Source: Nyssa sinensis (lineage: Eukaryota; Streptophyta; Magnoliopsida; Cornales; Nyssaceae). From it: a stretch of DNA of 64,000 nucleotides. The stretch spans positions 30,106,753 to 30,170,752 of the forward strand of contig CM018038.1 of the NCBI GenBank assembly GCA_008638375.1. The letters run 5' to 3'. Position 1 is the first letter of the stretch, and every line of letters begins with the position of its first letter. The notes beneath the pieces are model-generated. The model saw only the letters and a program-made list of their open reading frames with translations, made no database searches and had not been told where the DNA came from. Shown piece by piece: positions 10,680 through 19,922 of the stretch. The position numbers were made by a program, and so were the translations under genes.

Positions 10680-11830
10680 AAAATTACAATTTTACCCCTA
10701 GACATTAAATATGTCAAACGGAGTCCAAATAAATTAAATAAATAGTGTATTTTCACTATTTCAGGCATTCTGGACTCAATGGTACAGTCCGATTTTGGAA
10801 ATACAGTCCCGAAAAATACAGACCCGTAAGTGATAAATGACCGAACTGCCCCTAATGGTACCCAGACCCAAATAAAAATATCAGATAGCCTATTTTGACT
10901 ATCTCGGGCATTCTGGACTCAACAGTGAGGTCCGTTTAATGAACCGAGGTCCCGAAAAATACAGACACGTAGGTATAAATGACCGAATTGCCCTTAATGA
11001 TACCCAAGGCCGATTAAACATAACAGATAGTCCAATTTCACTATGTTGGACACTCTGGACCCAATGGTGAGGTCCATTTTATGAACTGACGTGCCGAAAA
11101 ATACGACACATGAAATTACCAAATTACCCCTGATACCGTACGAGACCTAAACAAAGTCCGATTGGGACGAAACTGATACCGGTAGGAGCCCAGACACTGG
11201 TGAGACTGTATAGTTGATTAGATGACGAATCGGGGTCAGAATTACACAAAACGTAAAATGACCAAAATACCCCTGAGCACTGTAAGTGCAAAGTAGAAGT
11301 CGAATAAAGGTCAAACTGATATGATAAATTATCATAGGCATAATTATGAACACTGAAAGGCTAAATAAGACTCCGAGACAGTCAACGCGTAAAACGAGAA
11401 ATGACCGATGTGTCCCGACGATCTAAAGAAGATACCAAATGAAGTCCAAGGGACTTACAAATTTATACATGAGATATATGGGACGTTCTGAGGACCATGA
11501 TAGGGTCCCGGGCAAAAATGACAAAATTACCATTTTGCCCCTAAGACTAAATAAGTACCCAACTGATACCGATTAAAGTCTAAAAGACTTAAAACTTCAT
11601 ATATACGATATATGGGATATTCTGAGGACCATAACAGGGTCCGGGATAAGAATGGCAAAATTACCATTTTGCCCCTATGGTTAAAATGAGAACCTAACTA
11701 ATACCGATTGGAGTCCAAAGGACGTAGAACTTTGTACTTAAGATATAAAGACTATTTCGAAGACCACGACAGGGTCCGGGACAAGAATGGTAAAATTACC
11801 ATTTTGCCCCTAAGGTTGAATGAGTGCCTG
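10680..11830. repeat. Imperfect ~130-150-bp internal repeats in insertion A
   Basis: Blocks containing ggactcaa(c/t)ggt(g/a)aggtccg, cgaaaaatacag and later ctgaggaccatgatagggtc plus aaattaccattttgcccct recur about eight times. The same kind of block is found in every LTR-like insertion of this window (for example 22,000-22,350, 25,830-26,150, 26,960-27,440, 34,390-34,940, 43,970-44,290 and 49,940-50,450). Confidence 0.7.
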
Positions 11831-12526
11831 ACTGATAACAATTGAAGTCTAAATGACTTAGGATATAATCCTAATAATTGCTAAGCCTAATTAAAGAATG
11901 AAATAGCCTCGGGTGAGACCCAATGGAAGGGCGATAGGCTACTAGGCTATCTTAGGTAATCCGATAGACACCTAAGATGACGAATAAGACCTGAATGGAT
12001 GAATTCTGATCTATCTATGATTAATGATGATTATTCAGGATGTACAAGGATGTGCCTGAAACAATGTTTGGAGGTTGTCAGATTATTTGCGCAAGGAGAT
12101 AAACCTAAAAGTTTGTGAGTAACTTCTGACACTGTTTTGATACTGTCCCTTGATTTATTGATCTGTTTTGAATGCAATTATTTAAGTGCAATTATTTAAA
12201 TGCATGCCTTTTCGTACTATATCACTTATGACATGGTTTTAGTCTTTTTAAATAATTGACTATATTCCTGATCCTTGTGCTAGCATCCCGTACTGTTTTG
12301 CCTGTTTTGAACTGTTGAGATAAATGGATGTATTGAACCATTATTCCCGAAATGATTAAACTAACCATGTGATATAGGCAAAGAACGATATTTTGTCGTA
12401 CCGTACTACTTGTATAGTATACTGTCTAAATACTATATTGTTTAAATGTACGTACTTAATGTAGGCCCCTTGCACTACATTTCACACGATGTGATTATGT
12501 CCTTTGAATTAGGAATTCCGTTCAGT

Positions 12527-12960
12527 TCGGTTATGTGTTATTCGTTAATGCTATGTCTATGTCCCTGATTGATACGTTCGATTCCGTTGTGTACCGCCGG
12601 TCGATAATAGGTCTGTTTGGATTGATGTATTGTTCAGTTCCGTTATGTTCTACCCGTGATGACATGCCCCTGTCTTGATTAAAACGTTGTTCAGTTCGGT
12701 CATGATTCGTTCCGCTAGTGATATGTCTCCGACTTGATTGTTATATCGTTTCTACTCAGCTCCGTTATGTTTCGTTCCGTTCATGATGTGCTTGTGTCTT
12801 GATTAGTGTATTGTTTCCGTTTAGTTCCGTTATAATTTTAGCCGTCGAGGATATGCCTCTGTCTTGATTGACTTATTGTTCCCACTCAGTCTCAGCTGTG
12901 ATTCGTTCCGTTAATGAAGTGTTTGTGTCTTGATCGATATATTGGCAATGGTTATTGTTT
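12527..12960. repeat. ~62-bp tandem repeats in insertion A
   Basis: About seven degenerate units share the words gttccgtta, tgattcgttccg, gatatgcctctgtcttgatt and tattgtt. No coding meaning is apparent. Confidence 0.7.
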
Positions 12961-13682
12961 TGGTCCGATTGGTTATGTTATGTTCCGATTCGTTCGTACT
13001 GTTTGTGCAATCTTGTTCCATTGTACTAGACTGCTTATGAAATGGATTTAGAAAATTGTTATTTTGAAATGATTAAATTATCCACGTGCCTTGGAAGCAA
13101 GGACTGGTTTTGAAACCCATGATAGGGAATCTGTGTTACTCACTGGGCTTATTTAAGCTCACTCCATTATTCTGACATTTTTCAGGAATTACCTCCATTG
13201 GATTAGAAGGTACTATGACATGACGTGAATAAGCCAAGTGGCATTGCAAATAAGGATCAGATGGCACTGATTTGTAGAGACTTACATTCTTGTGAATCGA
13301 ATCCGTATATCCAGGTAAGTGATATGATACGACTAACTTGATTGACATGCACTAGATATTGGAACATGGCTCATGGAACTAAATGGTACTCTAGAGATAT
13401 TAGATCTGCTATGTTGTTATATGCTTGATTTTAGATATGCTCTGAAATTAGAATTGTTGACTGACTGGATTTAGTCTTGCTCTGTGATACATATACTTAT
13501 GATGGATAAGTGAGTTGCATTCCCGTGACACAAAGAAAAAGTTTAAAATTCCGCTGCATCTGACCCTACAGTCGGAGTGCAATTCGTCGGAAAGTTCAGA
13601 ATTTGCCTTTGGTTGGTCGCGTCGCGACCAACTGGCAGTCACGTCCTCGACATCCGCATAGGGTGGGGTTCGGGATGTGACA

Positions 13683-14720
13683 TGTAAGGTCCTTCCTAAT
13701 TAGGGGAGAGTTTTTTTATGGTGGGATCTTTAGCATTTGGAAACACCCTTCTTAGGATGAGATCTCCGAGTTAGAAATTAATAGGCTTTAACCCTTAGTT
13801 GAAACATTTAGCCATTCTCTGTTGGTAAGCCTATGTGTTGATCCGGGCTTGTTCATGTTTTTCTTCTAGAAGGTCAAGATTTATTGCAAGCTGTTAGCCC
13901 TTAGTCACTTAGTCAAAGCAATCTGTTTTAAAGGTTGGTATGCCAATTTTAGCCAGAATGATTGCCTTGGTGCCAAGGGCGAGTGAGAATGGTGTTTCCG
14001 TAGTTGGGTTTCTTTTAATAGTTCGGTAGGCCCAAAGCACTCCGAGGAGCTCTTCAATCTATCTTCCATTAGCTTTCTCCAACCTCCTCTTTATTGCTTC
14101 AAGAATAGTGCGGTTAGCCCATTAGCTTGAGGATGCCTTGGAGAAGAGAAGTGGTGACTGATGTGTAGGTCTTTACAGAACTTTCCAAATACCTTTCTAA
14201 TAAACTGTGCTCCATTGTCTAAAATAATGACGCAGGGTATACCTAACCTACACATAATATTTTTCTAAGTGAAATTATTTAGTTCCACCTCTGTGATGTG
14301 AGTTAGTGGTTTAACTTCTGCCCTTTTAGAGAAATATTCAATGGCGATTAGTAAGAATCTTCTATTCTAAGGGGGGCTTTTGGCAATGGCCCTACAATGT
14401 CCATTCCCCGCTCGGCAAAAGGCTAAGGACTCACGATAGGGACAAGTTCATGATGAGGTTGATGTTGATAAGAAGCAAAATGTTGACATTTGTCACACTT
14501 TTGAATATATTCCTTAGCTTGCTTTAGCATACTAGGCCAATAGTATCCCTGAGTTAGTGCTCGGTGAGCTATGGTCCTACTACCATTATGGTTGCCACAG
14601 ATCCCTTCATATATCTTGGCAAGGACGTAGTGGGCCTTTTCTAGATTTAAGCACTGTAAGAAGGGTTGTGTGTAAGACTTTTGGTAAAGTTTTTTTTAAG
14701 AATTAAATACCAAGCTATCT
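13683..14720 (-). pseudogene. Integrase domain of Tat element F pol
   Basis: The integrase should insert the cDNA copy into the host chromosome. On the minus strand the zinc-binding HHCC motif is intact (GICGNHNGSRTIAHRAL then QKCDKCQHF, about 14,475-14,600). MDIVGPLPKAP carries the first catalytic Asp region and LDNGAQF the second Asp (about 14,205-14,225). The third catalytic residue is lost: after SSPRHPQANG the expected GQ-x-E segment is deleted. Several frameshifts and stops are present. The C-terminal part runs to 13,683, where insertion A cuts in. Confidence 0.8.
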
Positions 14721-15065
14721 TAATTCGAATTCTCTTGGCATGATTCTTGTCTTTTGGAAGCGACCTTTCCTTTAGGTACTGGATGATGTAGTCATCCAAT
14801 TCTGAGATTGTTTAAAAATTTGAAGATATTGTACTACTTCAATATTAGGTTTTGATCAGTAGGAGATTTTTACCATTGAATCCCTTTCTGGCTTAAGATG
14901 GGAGGCTATATTTACTAAGGCTTCTGCCTTGGAGTTCTTGTTTATTTTAATCTTCTAAATAGTGAATTTGTGGAAAGACCACTTTAGTGATTACACCAGC
15001 TCTGAGTATCTAGTCATCTTGTTATCCTTGGTAGAATATTCTCCTAAAACTTGATTGACTACAAG

Positions 15066-15275
15066 CTAAGAGTCAAAAAAAGTGTCAAGGTCTTGAGCTT
15101 CGCATTCTATAGCTAATGTCATCCTAAGGATAAGTGCTTTATACTCAACTTCATTGCTAGAGGTTCTAAATCCTAAGCTAATGGATTTTTCAGTTACGAT
15201 CCCATTAGGGGATTGAAGTATTATACCTACTCCAAAGCCCTTGTCTGAACTATCGGTGTAAAGTATCCACACCAA
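15066..15275 (-). pseudogene. Second (archaeal-type) RNase H domain of Tat element F
   Basis: The translation includes ILYTDSSDKGFGVGIILQSP and SNEVEYKALILRMTLAIE, corresponding to the D-G-S and N-N-E-A-E-Y-E-A-L motifs of the extra RNase H that follows the native one in Tat-lineage elements. The usual DGS is DSS here and NEAEY is NEVEY. It is what places F in the Tat lineage rather than in chromoviruses. Confidence 0.75.
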
Positions 15276-16420
15276 AGTATCTATAGTAGGCTTTCGAATG
15301 CTGCGTTCTAATGAATTCTGCTATAAAATTTACTAATACTTGAGCTTTGATAGCAGTCCATGGAACATAGAATATGTCAAATTCTCCTAGTTTTATTGAC
15401 CATTTGACCAGTTGTCTCAAAACTTTAGGTTTATGTAGGACTGATTTTAAACGATAATATGTAGGGATTATGATAGGATGGCCCTGAAAGTATGGTCTGA
15501 GCTTCCGAGTGGATATTACCAAGGCTAAGGCCAGTTTTTCAATTTCGGAGTACCTTGTCTCAGTGTCTAGAAGTGCTTTACTAACATAGATAATAGGCCT
15601 CTGAATTCCTTTTATCTTCCCTAACCAACGAAGAACTGATGACACTTTTTGACACAGCTAAGTACAAGAATAGTTTTTCCCTTGTCATTGATTTTAAAAA
15701 GAGTTCGGGGGAGGCTAAGTATTGCTTGGGTTGTTGGATGACCTCTTTATATTCAGAGGTCTATTCTAGGGCCTTACTCCTCTTCAAGGCTTTAAAGAAC
15801 GGAAGGCACCGATCCGTAAATTTAGAGATAAACCTATTTAGTGCTGCTATTATTCCATTCAGCCTTTGAATATCTTTCTTAGTTTTAGGTGATTCTAGCT
15901 TGATTTGTGAGAGGTTTGCCTCAATTCCTTTTTGGGAAACTAGAAAACCCAAAAATTTTCCTTCTATGATCCCGAAGGTACATTTAATGGGTTAAGTTTC
16001 ATTCTGTGTTTCTTTAGGATGTCGAACATCTGACTCGAGTGCTGGATGTGGTCACTCTTCTGAACACTTTTGAAGAGCATATCATCGATGTAGACTTCCA
16101 TTGTATCCCCAATCTAGAAGTCAAACATTCTGTTTACAAGCCTCTGGTACTTAGCTCCAGCGTTCTTCAAATCGAATGACATCACTCTATAACAATAGAG
16201 ACCTCATTATGATATAAAAGCCTTTTTTTCCTTGTCTGGATGAATTTGATTATACTTAGAGTAAGCATCCATGAAAGTCATAAGTTCGTGACCTACTATG
16301 GCATCAACCGGTTGATCAATTATGGGAAAAAGGAAAGCTGTCTTTAGGACAATCTTTGTTGAGCTTGGTATAGTCAACGCAGACCCTCCACTTGCCATTC
16401 TTTTTTTTGCTAGAACTATA
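15276..16420 (-). pseudogene. Reverse transcriptase and RNase H domains of Tat element F
   Basis: The RT copies element RNA into DNA. Readable minus-strand segments are PIIDQPVDAIVGHELMTFMD with AYSKYNQI (16,207-16,398), the catalytic box VYIDDML (YIDD codons at 16,081-16,092, intact), FLVSQKGIEANLSQI (about 15,900-15,952), SPKTKKDIQRLNGIIAALNR (15,800-15,900), and the RNase H connection RPIIYVSKALLDTETRYSEI then LALALVISTRKLRPYFQGHP (15,400-15,600). The segments sit in several frames, so the gene is broken, although motifs are still easy to see. Confidence 0.85.
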
Positions 16421-17016
16421 TTGGCAAGCTATTGTGGGTAGAACACTTCTCTTATCATTCCATCATTAAGCAACCTCTAGACCTCTTCATTGATGATCTT
16501 GTGACATTCTGGGGCAAATTTTTTCCTCTTTTGTTTTACTGAGGGATGGTCTAGATCTGTCATCAACTTGTGAGAGATGAAATCAGGATCTATTCCCTCC
16601 ATATCTCTGGTTTCCCAAGCAAATATTAAAAGTTTGACCTTTAGGAATTTAACAATATCCTTTTGCTCAAAAGGAGACTGAGCTTAGCCAATGTGTAAGT
16701 ACTTTCCCTCTTCTTCAGTGCGGGTGAGTACTTTGATAGGCTCCTCCATTAGTTTGACCGCACTGTCTCTTCCTCTAGGACTTAGTGGCTCTTCGATCTC
16801 GAAAGGACATTCTTCTGCCTCTTGAAGATTGGAAGATGAGGAACTTTCCCTTTCACGAAGGTACTGTAACTACTATTTGGAAGGCTTTTCTTTTAGTGCG
16901 AGGGCATGACATTCCTGAGCAGTGGGCTAATAACCTTTTATGGTAAGAATTTTGTTGTTGTGGACATATTTCAATGATTGATAGAAGGTTGAAGTAACTG
17001 CTCCCATTTGATGGAT

Positions 17017-17341
17017 TTAGGGCCTCCCAATAATGACATTATAGAGAGATTTAGCATCTAGGACCATGTATTCAGAGATTAGTGTCTCCTGGCCGTCTCC
17101 CTCTCCTATGGTGGTTGGTAGGTCAATTCTACACATTGGGATGCTGAGATTCCTGTTGAACCCTACCATGACAGCAACGATAGCTTTGATGTTATTAGAG
17201 TCGAGTTTCATGTGTTTGAAAGGTTCGTACAATAATACGTTGGTAGTACTTCTAATATCTACGAGAACCCTTATATTCTCAAAATTAACGATTTTGAGTG
17301 AGATAACAAGAGCATCGCCGTGGGACAATGTATCCCAATAA
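17017..17341 (-). pseudogene. Aspartic protease domain of Tat element F
   Basis: The translation HGDALVISLKIVNFENIRVL aligns with the HxDALVVxLxIANxxVxRIL start of plant gypsy proteases. The active-site motif, normally VDNGSSADIL, reads VDIRSTTNVL: the catalytic Asp is kept but the N-G-S that completes D-(T/N)-G-S is lost, so the enzyme would be inactive. A downstream LYNVIIGRP matches the conserved YN-x-I-LGRP end. Confidence 0.8.
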
Positions 17342-17639
17342 GGTCCAATTTGGAGAACTGGATATGAAGTTTTGATTTCACCTTTTTCTCAATGGTCGAG
17401 ATCTAGATGATATGGGGCTCTACCCTTGCCTCCCGAGTATATCTTTTCCTGGCTCTGTTAGACATCCCTGTCATCGTATTGTCAGCATAAAGCACGAAGA
17501 TGACTTGAATATTTTGCCATAGTTGATCATTTCAAACTTTCCTCTGTTTAAGCTTTTGCTTTTTTCTCCTTTGAGGTGGTCTTTTGTCACGAGGGTTTTG
17601 CGTCCTATCCTAGTGAACAAACTCTCTAGTCTTCCTCTT

Positions 17640-19250
17640 TTGATTAGATGCTCTATTTCTTACTTCAGAACCCTGCACTCCTCAATCATATGCCTATGCT
17701 CCTTATGGATATCACAATACTTGTTCTACTTCTTTGAGTCGGTGTGGCTTTTTAGTGGCCCTGGCCACCTCAGGTTTTCATTAGTCTGGATCTGTTGGAG
17801 TATGTGGGTAAGAGAGGCATTCAGAGGAGTGTAAGTCTTATACCTCCCTGAGTTAGATTTGTTATGGGCTCTAGTGTTGTTCTCTTGTCGAGAATCTTGA
17901 TCCACTTTTTATTAGCGCTGTTATCCCTCTTCTGAACTTGCTCATCTTATGAGTCTATTATTTACCTTTTCAGAATGAGGTTTTTGTATCTTCAAGATTA
18001 ATATACTTTTGTGCTCTATACATGAGTGTTGTCATATTGATAGGAGGATTCTTAGTCAAGGAATCCTAGAAGCATCCAGGCCTAATACCTGAAGTGAAGG
18101 CGACCACTAGGAAGCTTGAACTACAATCGGTTATCTTTATGAGCTCGGTATTAAAATGAGCAATGTATTCTTATAGTGATTCTCCCTTTGCTTGCTTCAT
18201 AGTTAACAAAAATTCTGATCCTTTTCTCAACTTTCTACTTGTTAAGCATCGGTCGAGAAATAGCCTATTGAGCTTATAAAATTTGCTGATCAATTTCTGA
18301 GGAAGATTGTAAAACCATTTAAGGGCAATGCCCTTTAGGCTAGTTACAAATGTTCGATGCATGAAGGCATTAGTAATCCCGTGCAGAGACATTGTGTGCT
18401 GATAGTGAGATAAGTGGTTCAAGAGTCCTTAGATCTGTTATAAAGAGTGAATTTTGGGACAGAAAATTTCTTGGATCGCTCTTCTGTCATTATAGTAGAA
18501 ATGAATGGTGTGGAAAACCTACCGAGTAGTTTACTTAGCCTGTCTTACTCTAGAGGGGCGTGGAACCCTTTGGTTGAGATCGTCTAATCTTGAGAGTCTA
18601 TTATCTCCTCTACCCTTGAAGGGGCTTTAGGTAGGACTTGTTGTGCGATCGGTACCCATTGTTGGTCTTGTCCTATACCTCCAGGTCCTGGATTTGTGGG
18701 AGGAATTTATTCGGTGTTAGCAGGAGGACGCTGCTCTCCCGAGACTAGGGTCTCGGGAGGTTGGAATTCCTACAACGTTGGATTGGCTCTAGAGGCCATT
18801 GGAATTGGTATCCTCATTCTGTTCTGGTAATGGACAATAGGATGAAACATGGGCATTCTTCTCTCTCTCTCTCTATAGTTGTTGACGACTGAGGATAGGT
18901 CTCCATATGAATGGTACCATGGGGTTGTACCAGTTGCATGTTAGGCAACTCCTCGTTGTGGGATCCTCTACCCGTGGTGGTGGTAGGAGGCTAAGATCCT
19001 TCGTGAACAGCATTAGTAAGAGGAAAAAGGATTACTCTATTGGTTCTGAACCAGTGAGGCGAGAGCTTGTGACATGGTAGTGAGTTGTTCTCGCATCTGT
19101 TTGGACTACCGTTGAATCCAATCAAGCTGCTATTGTAAACGAATGGGTGTTTGCCTTTTCCTCTTCCAATAGGAAGCTGATTTTAAGAGTTTTGGGAGTT
19201 CTTTTTAGGACGAAGGCTGGGAACCATTAACTTTTGGAAGAAAAAGACAA
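17640..19250 (-). pseudogene. gag region of Tat element F
   Basis: The capsid-like part at 18,171-18,422 reads YQHTMSLHGITNAFMHRTF, SLKGIALKWFYNLPQKLI and FLLTMKQAKGESL, a clear match to the retrotransposon gag family (PF03732; compare LKGxAxxWFxxLPxxSI and QxxGESLRxY). A zinc-knuckle-like YCDIHKEHRHMIEEC lies at about 17,680-17,730, with the usual GH changed to RH. Stops break the frame between the parts. The N-terminus begins shortly after the primer binding site. Confidence 0.75.
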
Positions 19251-19294
19251 TAGATTTTTTATTTGAAGAGAAAATAGTAAGAACGATTGTCGTT

Positions 19295-19311
19295 CCCATA
19301 GACGGCGCCAA
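19295..19311 (-). other. Primer binding site of Tat element F
   Basis: Two bases inside the 5' LTR the minus strand reads TTGGCGCCGTCTATGGG. TGGCGCCGTC is complementary to a tRNA 3' end of the type GACGGCGCCA. The pairing partner is not determinable with certainty; tRNA-Asp-like ends are commonly used by this lineage. Confidence 0.75.
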
Positions 19312-19313
19312 GC

Positions 19314-19731
19314 TGATGTTACTTTTTTCTGGTTAAAGGCTTCGCGTCCTTAGCTATCTATCAAGAACTTGAGGTCATAGGGTCATCATAAAGGCTCCAA
19401 TGGTAGCCTTTCACATAAATTGAAAGTGTACCTTAATGGCCTTATTTATAGGTTGTACATCTCCTAAGTTGTGTAGGATTAAGAGCCGTAAAAATAGGGA
19501 TTTGAAGATATCCTAAAGATAGTAGTTGCAATATTGAACTCTATTTTCTCATATTGAGGTCGGTAGCCCATAAAAGGCGGTGACCAGTTCAGAAATCCTT
19601 ACCTTTGAGATGTCAATATCTGTCTGGTCGAACGAACCAATTACCCTAAGATCTGTACGTCGAAGAATTCTTTGGAGCACGTGTCATGCCTTAGTAACTC
19701 TGAATTGATATAGTCAAATTATGGTATATCA
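19314..19731 (-). repeat. 5' LTR of Tat element F
   Basis: In plus-strand reading it starts TGATGTTAC and ends GGTATATCA, the same TGAT..ATCA ends as in the LTRs at 2,588 and 59,137. A TATA-like ttatttataggttg (reverse strand) is shared with the other LTR. Confidence 0.85.
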
Positions 19732-19736
19732 AAATA

Positions 19737-19793
19737 CATTCAAACTGCTACTTAACTCAACCTCATTTTTTCTTAACTTATCCAAACAAGCAC
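19737..19793. mobile_element. Small foldback element, right half
   Basis: It resumes immediately after the AAATA duplication and closes with CCAAACAAGCAC, inverted with respect to the start at 4,381. Confidence 0.4.
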
Positions 19794-19922
19794 TAATACC
19801 ACTCGAAAAGTTCACTTTCTATGTTAAAAATTTGGTGCCATATATGTAGCAACGTGACACAAGTATAAACAACACACATGGACATCGCCAATATTATAAA
19901 TGTTCTAGCGATGTATGACGTG
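19794..19922 (+). mobile_element. CACTA subterminal region, continuation of 4,291-4,380
   Basis: It contains the subterminal-type words acatcgccaat and ttctagcgatgtatgacg. It ends where LTR-like insertion M begins. Confidence 0.4.

Larger units (their letters stand above)
8576..13682 (+). mobile_element. Noncoding 5.1-kb LTR-like insertion A (solo-LTR candidate)
   Basis: It starts TGTAACACCCCGATC and ends TTCGGGATGTGACA, with flanking 5-mers TGTGA and TGTAA (4 of 5 match; a perfect ATGTA duplication is possible if the ends are shifted). It interrupts the integrase gene of element F. No ORF of note is present. Landmarks in order: antisense tRNA-like sequence (8,985-9,066), (AT)n, GA/GT-rich tract (9,290-9,500), splice-donor-like CAGGTAAGC at about 9,557, repeated blocks reading ggactcaa..ggtccg and accattttgcccct (10,680-11,830), a ~62-bp tandem array (12,527-12,960), and a TTTTTCAGG acceptor-like site (about 13,176-13,184). 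TG..CA ends and a 5-bp duplication suggest a solo LTR; the Del/Tekay-type assignment is an inference. Confidence 0.65.
4616..19731 (-). mobile_element. Complete, decayed Tat-lineage Ty3/gypsy retrotransposon F with antisense ORF
   Basis: It is bounded by two LTRs (4,616-5,086 and 19,314-19,731) and a perfect 5-bp target duplication AAATA at 4,611-4,615 and 19,732-19,736. On the minus strand the order is LTR, primer binding site, gag, protease, RT, RNase H, second RNase H, integrase, tandem repeats, then an ORF on the opposite strand, polypurine tract, LTR. The second RNase H domain after the native one and the antisense ORF near the 3' LTR are recognised traits of the plant Tat lineage. A 5.1-kb insertion (8,576-13,682) accounts for a third of the length; F itself is about 10 kb. 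All coding parts carry frameshifts and stops, so it is not autonomous now. Confidence 0.88.
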
